A stretch of DNA of 64,000 bases from Rhizohabitans arisaemae (lineage in GTDB: Bacteria > Actinomycetota > Actinomycetes > Streptosporangiales > Streptosporangiaceae): positions 434,001 to 498,000 of the forward strand of contig NZ_BLRH01000060.1 of assembly GCF_025996515.1 (NCBI RefSeq). The letters run 5' to 3'. This document shows, piece by piece, positions 45,820 through 64,000 of this stretch (within the stretch, counting starts at the first letter, position 1; each line of letters opens with the position of its first letter). The notes beneath the pieces are model-generated. The model was given only the letters and a program-made list of their open reading frames with translations, ran no database searches and was not told the DNA's origin. Made by a program: the position numbers and the translations under genes.

Positions 45820-46469
45820 TTCGTCGCCCCCTTCTTGACAGCGCTACGGATCATGACAAGGCTGCCGGCGGCACCGGGGATCGCACCCTTGATCAGGATG
45901 AGACCCTTCTCGGCGTCCACGGCGTGAACCTTGAGACTCTGCACGGTGGTACGGACGTTGCCCATCCGTCCCGCCATGCGCAGGCCCTTGAAGACGCGGC
46001 CGGGGGTGGCGCAGCCACCGATGGAGCCGGGGGAACGGTGCTTGCGCTGCGTACCGTGCGAGGCGCCGAGGCCACGGAAGCCGTGGCGCTTCATGACACC
46101 CGCGGTGCCCTTGCCCTTGCTCTTGCCCGTCACGTCGACGTGCTGACCGGCCTCGAAGACATCGGCGGAGATCTCCTGGCCGATGGTGTACTCGGAGGCG
46201 TCATCGGTGCGCAGTTCGACGAAGTAGCGGCGCGGGGTGATCCCGTGCTTGCGCAGGTAGTCGCCGAGCGGTTTGTTGACCTTGCGCGGGTCGACCTGTC
46301 CGAAGCCCAGCTGGATGGCGGAGTAACCGTCACGCTCGGGGGTCCGGACCCGGGTCACCACGCACGGACCGGCCTTGACGACCGTGACCGGCACCATCCG
46401 GTTGTCCTGGTCGAAGACCTGGGTCATGCCGAGCTTCTCGCCCAGAACACCCTTGATCTGCTTAGCCAT
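45816..46469 (-). CDS. rplC: 50S ribosomal protein L3
   Basis: This 217-residue L3 begins [19 protein letters not shown] and has the loop [25 protein letters not shown] near the peptidyl transferase centre (key residues [14 protein letters not shown]). It lies 15 nt after rpsJ. Confidence 0.98.
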   Translation of the reverse strand: MAKQIKGVLGEKLGMTQVFDQDNRMVPVTVVKAGPCVVTRVRTPERDGYSAIQLGFGQVDPRKVNKPLGDYLRKHGITPRRYFVELRTDDASEYTIGQEISADVFEAGQHVDVTGKSKGKGTAGVMKRHGFRGLGASHGTQRKHRSPGSIGGCATPGRVFKGLRMAGRMGNVRTTVQSLKVHAVDAEKGLILIKGAIPGAAGSLVMIRSAVKKGATK

Positions 46470-46484
46470 GTCAGTGCGTTCCCT

Positions 46485-46793
46485 TTAAAGCTTGATCGAA
46501 ATGTCAACGCCGGCGGGCAGGTCGAGTCGCATGAGCGAGTCGACCGTCTTCGGCGTCGGATCGATGATGTCAATCAACCGCTTGTGCGTACGCATCTCGA
46601 AGTGCTCGCGGCTGTCCTTGTACTTGTGCGGCGAGCGGATGACGCAGTACACGTTCTTCTCGGTCGGCAGCGGCACCGGGCCCGCGACCTTGGCGCCGGT
46701 ACGCGTCACGGTCTCGACGATCTTCCGTGCCGAGCTGTCGATGACCTCGTGGTCATAGGCCTTGAGCCGGATGCGGATTTTCTGTCCCGCCAT
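46485..46793 (-). CDS. rpsJ: 30S ribosomal protein S10
   Basis: This 102-residue S10 begins [21 protein letters not shown] and ends [11 protein letters not shown]. The frame is open upstream, but this ATG is the family start. It opens the S10 operon. The 262-nt gap before it contains tuf-terminating hairpins and a TTGACA (46858-46863) that lacks a matching -10, so no promoter is called. Confidence 0.98.
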   Translation of the reverse strand: MAGQKIRIRLKAYDHEVIDSSARKIVETVTRTGAKVAGPVPLPTEKNVYCVIRSPHKYKDSREHFEMRTHKRLIDIIDPTPKTVDSLMRLDLPAGVDISIKL

Positions 46794-47003
46794 GGTGGCC
46801 TCGGTGTCCTTCGCTGCTCTGTAGGGGGTTCTCCGGCTCCCACCGGACACTCCCTGTCCTGTCAAACCCCATGCGGTCGGCGACCGCGTGCTCTATTGAG
46901 ATTGTCGTACGGCTTGCGCCAGCCGCCCGGTACGCACCGGAGCGGCTCGCGATAGCCGTACACCCTCAACAGCTGTCGCGCGTCACGGCGGCCGGCCCGT
47001 GGA

Positions 47004-47026
47004 CCGAGCCCGTCTCACGGGCCCGG
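47004..47026 (-). terminator. terminator hairpin downstream of tuf (distal)
   Basis: A 9-bp stem with one G-U pair (CCGAGCCCG/CGGGCCCGG) and a 5-nt loop lies directly after the proximal hairpin. Confidence 0.55.
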
Positions 47027-47028
47027 TT

Positions 47029-47045
47029 CGGCGGTCCGGCCGCCG
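47029..47045 (-). terminator. terminator hairpin downstream of tuf (proximal)
   Basis: A 6-bp stem CGGCGG/CCGCCG with a 5-nt loop lies 10 nt after the tuf stop. With the distal hairpin it forms a tandem structure separating the str and S10 operons. Confidence 0.55.
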
Positions 47046-47055
47046 AGAATACGCG

Positions 47056-48249
<1,194 letters not shown>

Positions 48250-48308
48250 TGCTCTCTCTCCTTAGAGATTTCTGACTGGACTTTCGTCTATTCACTCGGG
48301 CACCGGTT

Positions 48309-48329
48309 CCCCGGCCTCACCGGCCGGGG
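48309..48329 (-). terminator. distal hairpin between fusA and tuf
   Basis: A perfect 8-bp stem CCCCGGCC/GGCCGGGG with a 5-nt loop and no T-tract lies 60 nt before the tuf start. It is likely an attenuator or processing signal. Confidence 0.5.
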
Positions 48330-48367
48330 ATCCTTTCCGAGGCTCCTCGCCTTCGTGGCCCCCGTGG

Positions 48368-48402
48368 TGTCCCGGGCGACGATCACCATGGCGCCCGGGA
48401 CA
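48368..48402 (-). terminator. proximal hairpin between fusA and tuf
   Basis: A perfect 11-bp stem TGTCCCGGGCG/CGCCCGGGACA with a 13-nt loop starts 12 nt after the fusA stop. There is no T-tract. Confidence 0.5.
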
Positions 48403-48414
48403 GGGACTCGAAGA

Positions 48415-50514
<2,100 letters not shown>

Positions 50515-50553
50515 TTCTCTCGCGTCCTCGTCGTCTCGTCGTCTTCGCCGGGG

Positions 50554-51024
50554 TTACCAGCGGTAGTGGGCGAAGGCCTTGTTGGACTCGGCCATCTTGT
50601 GGGTGTCCTCGCGCCGCTTGACGCTGGCCCCGAGTCCGTTGCTCGCGTCGAGCAGCTCGTTCATGAGCCGCTCGGTCATGGTCTTCTCGCGCCGGGCCCG
50701 GGAGTACTGCACGAGCCAGCGGAGCGCGAGGGTGGTGCTGCGCGAGGCGCGCACCTCCACCGGCACCTGATAGGTGGCGCCACCGACACGGCGGCTGCGC
50801 ACCTCAAGGGTCGGCTTCACGTTGTCGAGCGCCCGCTTGAGGGTGACGACCGGGTCGTTGCCGGTCTTCTCCTTGCAGCCTTCGAGCGCGTTGTACACGA
50901 TCGACTGGGCAAGCGAGCGCTTGCCGCTCAGCAGGACCTTGTTGATGAGCGCGGTCACCAGCGGCGAGCCGTACACCGGGTCGGTGATCAGCTGGCGGCG
51001 ACCGGGCGAGCCCTTACGCGGCAT
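50554..51024 (-). CDS. rpsG: 30S ribosomal protein S7
   Basis: S7 nucleates assembly of the 30S head and in E. coli regulates the str operon. The 156-residue protein begins [20 protein letters not shown] and ends [13 protein letters not shown]. It starts one base after the rpsL stop codon. Confidence 0.98.
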   Translation of the reverse strand: MPRKGSPGRRQLITDPVYGSPLVTALINKVLLSGKRSLAQSIVYNALEGCKEKTGNDPVVTLKRALDNVKPTLEVRSRRVGGATYQVPVEVRASRSTTLALRWLVQYSRARREKTMTERLMNELLDASNGLGASVKRREDTHKMAESNKAFAHYRW

Positions 51025-51025
51025 T

Positions 51026-51400
51026 TCAGCTCTTCTCCTTCTTCGCGCCGTAGCGGCTGCGGGCCTGCTTGCGGTTGCGGACGCCCTGGGTGTCGAGCGA
51101 GCCGCGAATGATCTTGTACCGCACGCCGGGCAGGTCCTTCACACGACCGCCACGCACGAGCACCATCGAGTGCTCCTGGAGGTTGTGCCCCACCCCGGGG
51201 ATGTAAGCCGTGATCTCGATTCCGTTGGTGAGGCGCACACGGGCGACCTTACGGAGCGCGGAGTTCGGCTTCTTCGGGGTTGTCGTGTAGACGCGTGTGC
51301 AAACCCCGCGGCGCTGCGGGTTCCCCTTGAGCGCCGGAGTCTTGGTCTTGCTGACCTTCTCCTGGCGGCCCTTGCGGACGAGCTGTTGGATCGTGGGCAC
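51026..51400 (-). CDS. rpsL: 30S ribosomal protein S12
   Basis: S12 controls decoding accuracy. The 124-residue protein has [19 protein letters not shown] and [17 protein letters not shown], with both lysines (K43- and K88-equivalent) that are changed in streptomycin-resistant mutants still present. The GTG start has AGGAGA 4 nt upstream. It opens the str operon, with a promoter about 260 nt upstream. Confidence 0.98.
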   Translation of the reverse strand: MPTIQQLVRKGRQEKVSKTKTPALKGNPQRRGVCTRVYTTTPKKPNSALRKVARVRLTNGIEITAYIPGVGHNLQEHSMVLVRGGRVKDLPGVRYKIIRGSLDTQGVRNRKQARSRYGAKKEKS

Positions 51401-51659
51401 CGCGTCTCCTGTCTTGCATAGCCGGTTATCGATGAGGTGGTGCTTTCGGCAGGTCCGCCGGTGTCTGACCTGCCTGTTTTCCCTCTCGGCCGACCCCCGT
51501 GGTCGGGCGTGTCGCACCCGGTTTCAACACCAGCCGCGAGCAACCCGGTCCAGACCCGGAGACCCAGTGGGAGAGAGCGCCACGCCCCCCGCCGACGTAC
51601 CCACAGTCGGCTTCAGAGCGCACGCAAGCGAGCCCGTGAACTCACAGGCACGAAGGGAT
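51401..51659 (-). promoter_or_regulatory. rpsL 5' leader with hairpins
   Basis: About 250 nt of untranslated leader are predicted. A perfect 8-bp hairpin GGCAGGTC/GACCTGCC with an 11-nt loop (51448-51474) and a 6-bp hairpin CCGACC/GGTCGG (51490-51506) are visible. The role is unknown. Confidence 0.45.
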
Positions 51660-51688
51660 AGACTACCTACCCCATTGCGCCACGTCAA
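51660..51688 (-). promoter_or_regulatory. sigma-70-type promoter of the str operon
   Basis: On the minus strand TTGACG (51683-51688) is followed after 17 nt by TAGTCT (51660-51665). This is a good housekeeping promoter pointing at rpsL. Confidence 0.75.
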
Positions 51689-52071
51689 AGTGGCAGAATG
51701 GCAACCGCCACAATGGGCGATCGCAACTCGCACCATAGTCCTGTTATCAGGCTCTGCGACGAGTGTACAGCCGGATCACCACTCAACCGAGCATGAAACG
51801 GCAACTTTCCCGCCGCCGGCTCGCCCGCTTATCGGGCTTATGTGGACAGATCCCTCGTGATCAACTCTACCCGATCTTAGATTCGCGGTGCGTCGGCGGC
51901 CCTGCGGGCTCCCACCCTTCCCCGTCGTGATCGACCCGCCGGTCCACCACTCCGCCGGATATTGGCGAAAGCTTCACAAGGCGATGGCCGCGGCATAACC
52001 AAAGCCGCGTTCCGGCGACCGTTGCGCTCCCGCAGCCCATGCTCCACAACGATCGCACCGGAACCGAACGG
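51689..52071. other. gene-free region between the repeat protein and the rpsL promoter
   Basis: No coding frame is convincing here. A 6-bp hairpin CGCGGC/GCCGCG with a 9-nt loop (about 51990-52010) lies downstream of the repeat-protein gene, and GCCCG/CGGGC (51823-51837) is a smaller stem. Neither is a strong terminator. Confidence 0.4.
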
Positions 52072-53931
52072 TCAGACGATCAGCAGGACGACGGTCACGA
52101 TGACGGCGATCGGGGCCAGCAGCATCGCCGCGTAGCCGATGACCGATGCGGCCTTGGCGCTTCCCACCGGCACCGGCGACTCCGCGTTCACGTGATGCGC
52201 CTTGATAACACCGACTACGGCTAGGACGAACCCCACCAAGAATGCAGGTAGCAGGGCGAACCCGGCGATGCTCCAGATCAACGCCTTCCGGCCACGGGCT
52301 TCCAGCTCCTGCCCCGGAGTGCCCCACCCGCCGGGCAAACCCGTCGGAGTGGCGGCCCAACCCGGCTGTGCGGCCCCCGGATAAGGCATCGCCGGAGCCG
52401 GATAGGACGCCGGCCCCTGGACAAACCCATTGGAACCCGGCCCCCACGCCTGCCCCGCCGCAATTCCACCCGGCGCAGGCGGCCGCCCGTCGGCGACCGG
52501 ACCGGGAGTCCACGACGTCTGATCCTCCGGCGGAGCCTCAGCCACGGGCAGAATGGCCCAACCGTCCTCACCGTACCCGTGATCCCGCAAGTCGACGGTC
52601 TGACTCAGATCCGGGTCGACTCCGGCGGGGTGGCTTGCGGGCCGTGGATAGGCACCGGGCGAAGACGACGTCCCCTCCGGGGAGTTCTCCCAAACCGGCC
52701 GTACCCGCCCCGCCCCCGAATCCCCGGGATGGGGAGCAGCCCCTGGTGGAGGCATCGGTACGGGCTGCGCGGGCCACGAACCCAGGCTCGGGGAAGCCGC
52801 CACCGGATGGGCGGGCCACGACCCCGAACCCGGCGGAACCGACTCAGGCGCCGCCGCTGACACGGGGTGCGCGGGCCACGACCCGCCACCGTGCGGAACG
52901 GACCCGGGCGCGGGCGCCGACACCGGGTGCGCGGGCCACGAACCCGCGGACGAACCGGTTCCCTCAGATCCTGACCAGATGTGCCCACCTGCGTAACCGG
53001 GAGGCACGGGGCCGGGGGGAGGCGCCACCGGCCGGGCGGGCCACGAACCCGCGGAAGGGGGAGCGGGCCATCCCTGACCTGCGGCAGGAGGCTCCGGCGC
53101 AGCCATCCCGGGGCCGGACGGAACCGGCCCCGCCGGACCCTGAGTCCCCCCCGGAACCACCACAGGCTGACCCGGCCACGACCCCGCGGAAGGGGGAGCA
53201 GGCCATCCCTGACCTGCGGCAGAAGGCTCCGGCGCAGCCATCCCGGGGCCGGGCGGAACCGGCCCCGCCGGACCCTGCGGAACGTACGTCCCCCCGGGAA
53301 CGGCAGGCTGACCGGGCCACGACCCCATCGGCCGACCCGCTCCACCGGTTTCCGCAGCTCCGGGATGCCCGTGGCCGCCCGCCGAACCGGGGGGCGTCGA
53401 CCCCGACGGAGCCGTTACGGGCTGCGCCGGCCACGACCCGGAACCCGGCGGAGCGGGGTTCGGGGGTGCCGTCGCCGGAGCCCCAGGCGGCGCCATCGGC
53501 GTCGGAGGCGCGGGCGGGGAACCCGTCGGGACCGGTCCAGACGGTGCCTGGCCCGCCAGCCCCGCCGCAGACTCCGAATCGCCGGATTTCAGCGACGGTC
53601 CGGCGACCGGCACGTCGTGGAGGATGCGGCCTTCCCGGTCGATGCCGGCGGGGAGGCTGCCGAGGGAGATCGTCAGTTCGCCGTCGTCGACTCCGGCGGC
53701 CTGGACTCCGGGTTGCGTGGCGAAGGACTGGGTCGGCCAGCGCGATATGCCGAGGTTGTCCATCTCCTCCGATTCCGGCTCGTCAGGCGAGGCCGGCTCC
53801 GCCCGTACCCGGCTCCATGTCGCAACGGCGTCCTGCGGGGTACTTCGGCGGCTGTCCGGGGAGTCAGTGGGATCGGTCCCCCGCTTCGGTGACTCGGGGA
53901 ACGCTTCGCCTCCACCACTCTGTGTAGTCAT
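52072..53931 (-). CDS. Pro/Gly-rich repeat protein with C-terminal DUF4190-like membrane domain
   Basis: This 619-residue protein has a long, probably disordered N-terminal part that includes about eight GSWPxxPV repeats and a 45-residue near-identical tandem repeat. Two C-terminal membrane helices follow (ALIWSIAGFALLPAFLVGFVL and the last ~25 residues), joined by VIKAHHVNAESPVPVGSAKA, a layout like DUF4190 proteins. The ATG has AGGAG 5 nt upstream. It lies alone between rpoC and rpsL, after a strong terminator. The function is unknown. Confidence 0.82.
   Translation of the reverse strand: MTTQSGGGEAFPESPKRGTDPTDSPDSRRSTPQDAVATWSRVRAEPASPDEPESEEMDNLGISRWPTQSFATQPGVQAAGVDDGELTISLGSLPAGIDREGRILHDVPVAGPSLKSGDSESAAGLAGQAPSGPVPTGSPPAPPTPMAPPGAPATAPPNPAPPGSGSWPAQPVTAPSGSTPPGSAGGHGHPGAAETGGAGRPMGSWPGQPAVPGGTYVPQGPAGPVPPGPGMAAPEPSAAGQGWPAPPSAGSWPGQPVVVPGGTQGPAGPVPSGPGMAAPEPPAAGQGWPAPPSAGSWPARPVAPPPGPVPPGYAGGHIWSGSEGTGSSAGSWPAHPVSAPAPGSVPHGGGSWPAHPVSAAAPESVPPGSGSWPAHPVAASPSLGSWPAQPVPMPPPGAAPHPGDSGAGRVRPVWENSPEGTSSSPGAYPRPASHPAGVDPDLSQTVDLRDHGYGEDGWAILPVAEAPPEDQTSWTPGPVADGRPPAPGGIAAGQAWGPGSNGFVQGPASYPAPAMPYPGAAQPGWAATPTGLPGGWGTPGQELEARGRKALIWSIAGFALLPAFLVGFVLAVVGVIKAHHVNAESPVPVGSAKAASVIGYAAMLLAPIAVIVTVVLLIV
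53034..53285. repeat. 135-bp tandem direct repeat inside the membrane-protein gene
   Basis: Two copies, about 53034-53150 and 53169-53285, are offset by 135 bp (45 codons) and nearly identical over about 115 bp. They encode AGPVPxGPGMAAPEPxAAGQ-type units. Further diverged GSWP repeats flank them. Confidence 0.8.
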
Positions 53932-54155
53932 TCAATCTCCTTGCGCGTATCCAATAGGTCCTCGGCAACCTCGACAACACGCGCCTACGCCGCTCATACC
54001 CTCGACTTGTCGGGATATTGCGCCTTTCTTGATGAGATCTACCCTACTTCGTGCAATGTCCAATCAGCCGACCGTGCTCCGAGTGATTCGCAATCCGTAA
54101 TTGTTATCGCAATACCCGTACATGTAAGCATCCCGAATTCGCTGCATAAAAGGTG
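53932..54155. other. gene-free region between the rpoC terminator and the repeat protein
   Basis: This 224-nt stretch is noticeably AT-richer than its surroundings and contains no supported gene. TAGGGT and TTGGAC motifs occur on the minus strand near 54040-54065, but not at a proper spacing, so the promoter of the repeat-protein gene is presumed here and not located. Confidence 0.4.
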
Positions 54156-54193
54156 AAGGGCGCTTGGACCTGAGGTCAGGTCCAAGCGCCCTT
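54156..54193 (-). terminator. intrinsic terminator of rpoBC
   Basis: A perfect 16-bp stem (arms 54156-54171 and 54178-54193, core GGGCGCTTGGACCT) with a 6-nt loop is followed on the minus strand by CACCTTTTATG. It lies 67 nt after the rpoC stop and is the clearest terminator in the window. Confidence 0.9.
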
Positions 54194-54260
54194 CCGCGAA
54201 CCTCGCGGCCGACCGGCGGCCTCCGGGCGACTCACCCGGGGGTGCGAATCCGGCGGAGCG

Positions 54261-58133
<3,873 letters not shown>

Positions 58134-58155
58134 TTGTTATCCCCTCGCTAAAGAA

Positions 58156-61623
<3,468 letters not shown>

Positions 61624-61776
61624 CAGATGTCCTTCCGAGGGCTCGCGGCGGACTGACTACACGCACGCCAGACGACCCGGAACACACGGGATACCCAACC
61701 AGTGAAAACACGACGGTTTCGACCAGCGGAGCACACGTACACGATCATGGGTCGTCAAAGGGCAGCGCAAAGGGGC

Positions 61777-61805
61777 AGTGTAGCCGAATGGCCCACTACT
61801 CTCAA
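61777..61805 (-). promoter_or_regulatory. sigma-70-type promoter of rpoBC
   Basis: On the minus strand TTGAGA (61800-61805) is followed after 17 nt by TACACT (61777-61782). The predicted leader to the rpoB TTG is about 145 nt. Confidence 0.75.
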
Positions 61806-62160
61806 GTCAGTCCCCACTATGCGCTCCACATTGCCCGCAGCATCGCTCGTCCTGGCGGAAACGTCAAGCCCGAGGGCCGACATTTCGACTAACCGATGGC
61901 CGACAAGCTGGGTTTTTCTTCTGTTGCCGCTTCGCGGCGCGCCGGGGGTCGCCGCTGCCTACGACCCGGTCCGACTCACACGCCACTACAAAAACAGGAG
62001 AAACCCTTGCCGACGATCGACGCTGACGAGTCAGGAAGTTCCCCCAAGGGGGACATCCGTAACCCTAGTCTTTGCTAACAATTTAATAACACGCCCCTTT
62101 TTGCTGCTCAGCGGGCCCTTCGCCGCTCGGCTCGCCGATTGGTTCCAGCAAGCGCTTGGC
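61806..62160. other. gene-free region upstream of the rpoB promoter
   Basis: No gene is visible in this 355-nt stretch. It includes an AT-rich island (about 62080-62098) with a TAGGGT (62063-62068 on the minus strand) that could belong to a second, distal promoter, and a GCCGC-TTC-GCGGC stem at about 61926-61938. No rplJ or rplL genes lie in the window, so rpoB is transcribed from its own region here. Confidence 0.45.
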
Positions 62161-62718
62161 TCACTGGCTGGACACCGGGCCGCCGCCGAGGAGGGCGTCC
62201 ATGTTGGCGGCGAGCCAGCGATCCCCGACCTTGACCATGGTGACCCGTACCCGGTTCAAGGTCCGCTGCCACGTCGGCCGCGTGTCCCCTTCCATGATCT
62301 TCTCGGTCTGCTGGTTGATGAAGACGAGCACGTCGACCAGCTCGGGCCCGGCCCGCTCGACGGCGGCGCCCGCCACCGTGACCCGCACGCTCGCCTTGGT
62401 CTTCTTCGCCTCCGGAACGAGCACCGACTGCAGCTTGCGGTGCTCGACCGCGAGGTCGCCGGTGGTGTGCCCCCTGGCCCGGGCCAGGTCGGCCTCGATG
62501 GAGGTGTAGCGGTAGGAGAGCAGGTCCGGGACGTAGGAACGGGCCGCGTCGAGTGCCGCCTCACCGGCGACGCGTCCGCTCTGAATCCACTGGAGATCCC
62601 GGTACATGAGCACGGCCCAGGCCGCCAGGCCCACAATGGCCGCGACCATCAGGGCGAGGGCGCGCCTGAAGGTCAGCGTGCGGCGGACGGCCGCCCAGAG
62701 CCACACCCCGATCACCAC
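62161..62718 (-). CDS. Mce-associated-type membrane protein (downstream member)
   Basis: This 185-residue protein has one N-terminal membrane helix (about residues 18-40) and an extracytoplasmic domain of the Mce-associated / VirB8-like type: YRYTSIEADLARARGHTTGDL, a middle beta region, and the closing VRVTMVKVGDRWLAANMDAL. The GTG start overlaps the preceding stop (GTGA). It is paralogous in layout to the gene before it. Such proteins accompany Mce lipid-import systems, though no mce or yrbE gene is in this window. Confidence 0.8.
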   Translation of the reverse strand: MVIGVWLWAAVRRTLTFRRALALMVAAIVGLAAWAVLMYRDLQWIQSGRVAGEAALDAARSYVPDLLSYRYTSIEADLARARGHTTGDLAVEHRKLQSVLVPEAKKTKASVRVTVAGAAVERAGPELVDVLVFINQQTEKIMEGDTRPTWQRTLNRVRVTMVKVGDRWLAANMDALLGGGPVSSQ

Positions 62719-63224
62719 CCGACGTCCACCGACTTCGCGACCAGCCAGCGGTCCCCGACTTTGACGACCTGCATGCGCCAGCGGTAGAGCCGGTCCTCCG
62801 ATTTCACCTTCTGACCCTGCCAGCGGATCGTGGCGTCCGCGACGACCAGCACCTCCGCGGCGTCGCCGTCGAACGAGACGAGACCGGAGGCGCGAAGGAG
62901 CCCGGTTTCGATGGCCTTGTTCTTGAGGATGGTCTCCTTGAAGGCCTTGTCGCCGTACTCCTGCCGGGCACCGCCGGTGGACGACCGAAGTATCCGCTCG
63001 ATGTCCCGATCCACCGTCCGATAGTCGATGCTCAGCAGGTCGACCGCGTGCCGTCCCGCGGCCTGGACGACCAAGGCGCGCTCGGTCTCGGTGGCCTTGG
63101 CCCGGTTCAGCGCCAACCCGACCAAGACGACGGCCGCCGTCAGCACCGCGAGGAGGGAACCGAGCACGATCAAGACGATCGCGCGTGGATTCCTTAAAGG
63201 ATGAACGGGCTCATAAGGATTCAT
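62712..63224 (-). CDS. Mce-associated-type membrane protein (upstream member)
   Basis: This 170-residue protein has a short cytoplasmic N-terminus, a membrane helix (about residues 15-37) and an extracytoplasmic domain with LLSIDYRTVDRDIERILRSS and the closing RMQVVKVGDRWLVAKSVDV, like its neighbour. AGGGA lies close upstream of the ATG at 63224; a longer open frame upstream is not supported. In M. tuberculosis the Mce ATPase gene mkl lies between rplL and rpoB, so an Mce link next to rpoB has precedent. Confidence 0.8.
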   Translation of the reverse strand: MNPYEPVHPLRNPRAIVLIVLGSLLAVLTAAVVLVGLALNRAKATETERALVVQAAGRHAVDLLSIDYRTVDRDIERILRSSTGGARQEYGDKAFKETILKNKAIETGLLRASGLVSFDGDAAEVLVVADATIRWQGQKVKSEDRLYRWRMQVVKVGDRWLVAKSVDVGW

Positions 63225-64000
63225 TTCCCTGCGCTCTCTCCCATCGCGTCCGATGGCGGTCGTCGGCGTAACACCGCCACGCAGGCCGCCATCTAGAACG
63301 GTGCCAGAGAACCCACGCTGTTTTCCAGACGCGGAAGGCTGAACCGTACACCGATTCCGCATACACGATGAATTGCTCGGCGCGACCCGCCTCGAATGAC
63401 AATCCTCGTGACATCGGCCCGGCCATCCGGATCGAAATCCGCTGGATGCGAATATCGAAATCCGGGAAAAGCGCCGACCGTCCGAACCGATTCGACGGAC
63501 CCCGGGCCCGGCGACACCCGGGTCGCCCGGGCGGACGGGGCCCGAGCATCGGCGAGCCCGGGACAAGCCCGGTGAGAGCCGTGACAAGCTGCGAGAACCC
63601 CTCGTCCGTCACGGCCGGTGACCGACCTGGGCACGCGGGCGGGCGACGGTGTTTCACCGGCGCGACCGAACGGTCCGGCCGCGAAGCCCACACACGTGGG
63701 GCCGCGCAATGGCCATCACCGGAGTCGTCCCGATTCAGCGCCGCCGCAGGCCGTCGGAAAAGCCGGGTGGGATCTGTGCGGTGCGAATCCACTTCCCCGA
63801 AGCGAGTTCGCCCCCGCCTCCGGGTGACTTCATCAGGTGGTATTGCACTGTTCGGGGAATCACCCGACACCTGGAAATTCGAACGTCATCGCGTACGGAG
63901 AAGCCGATCCCGGCCGAACGACGGACTCCCCCACCGGCGGAGCACCCGCACGGACGGCGCCACCCTGGCGCGGGCCCCATGGCCAAGCACCGGCCCCCTG
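63225..64000. other. gene-free end of window
   Basis: No frame in these 776 nt has family resemblance, a good start signal and consistent GC-rich third positions. It should contain the promoter of the Mce-associated pair, but no box could be picked out. It may also hold a decayed gene. Confidence 0.4.

Noticed and set aside
46858-46863. TTGACA upstream of rpsJ as a promoter of the S10 operon
   Set aside because: No TANNNT hexamer lies 16-19 nt downstream, so a promoter cannot be supported.
51661-51720. Possible tRNA-like segment before the str promoter
   Set aside because: The stems do not form a cloverleaf, and the segment is better explained as the rpsL promoter.
53034-53285. Tandem repeat considered as a CRISPR or intergenic satellite
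   Set aside because: The period is 135 bp, in frame within a coding gene, with no regular spacers and no cas genes.
62041-62052. CCCCCAAGGGGG palindrome upstream of rpoB as a terminator
   Set aside because: The arms leave only a 2-nt loop and there is no T-tract.
63211-63870. Minus-strand open frames of 138-219 codons at the window end
   Set aside because: They have no recognisable motif and no start signal. The codon pattern does not match the neighbours, and the frame ends inside the start region of the Mce-associated gene.

Overview
This is a high-GC actinobacterial chromosome segment. The gene order and protein types suit an actinomycete, probably of the Streptosporangiales, but the genus is an inference. 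It is core-genome DNA: there are no rRNA or tRNA genes, insertion sequences, prophage genes or CRISPR arrays. The largest block, about 29-63 kb on the minus strand, runs in transcription order rpoB-rpoC, a repeat-rich membrane protein, rpsL-rpsG-fusA-tuf, the S10 operon (rpsJ to rpsQ), the spc operon (rplN to rplO), secY-adk-map, a DUF1707 gene, infA-rpmJ-rpsM-rpsK-rpsD-rpoA-rplQ and truA. The rplM-rpsI-glmM unit follows after a short plus-strand island.

Layout by window coordinate. 0-3 kb (plus): a truncated THUMP-like methyltransferase, a coiled-coil protein and a GNAT acetyltransferase. 3-4.9 kb (minus): a NarL-type response regulator and its histidine kinase, each apparently with its own promoter. 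5-13 kb (minus): acpS, nnrE/nnrD fusion, alr, an alpha/beta hydrolase, tsaE, a secreted C-terminally anchored protein, a class F-like sortase, tsaB, rimI and tsaD. The tRNA t6A genes tsaE, tsaB and tsaD share this run with cell-wall, cofactor-repair and surface-protein genes. 13-16.5 kb (minus): a Tat-exported PhoX/DUF839 protein and glmS. 16.6-22 kb (plus): coaA, a DUF389 membrane protein and two back-to-back ABC exporter modules. 22-24.5 kb (minus): rplM-rpsI-glmM. 24.9-28.2 kb (plus): a CAP-domain protein and two tandem membrane proteins sharing an unrecognised two-cysteine extracellular domain. 28.3-61.6 kb (minus): truA back through the ribosomal, str and rpoBC cluster. 62-63.2 kb (minus): two Mce-associated-type membrane proteins. 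The last ~0.8 kb shows no convincing gene.

Functionally the window combines the translation and transcription core with cell-envelope precursor supply (GlmS and GlmM towards UDP-GlcNAc, Alr for D-alanine), cofactor functions (CoaA, AcpS, NnrD/E) and export or surface proteins. Three promoters with both -35 and -10 boxes can be read upstream of rplM, rpsL and rpoB. Many non-operonic genes have a TANNNT box only 6-8 nt before the start codon, which suggests leaderless mRNAs. Strong hairpins sit at nearly every operon boundary of the ribosomal cluster.

The least explained items are the paired two-cysteine membrane proteins, the sortase with no arginine after its catalytic cysteine next to a partner lacking LPXTG, a 10-codon frame bridging two ABC genes, and the 45-residue-repeat protein between rpoC and rpsL. 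No clearly new multi-gene defence or mobile system was found.
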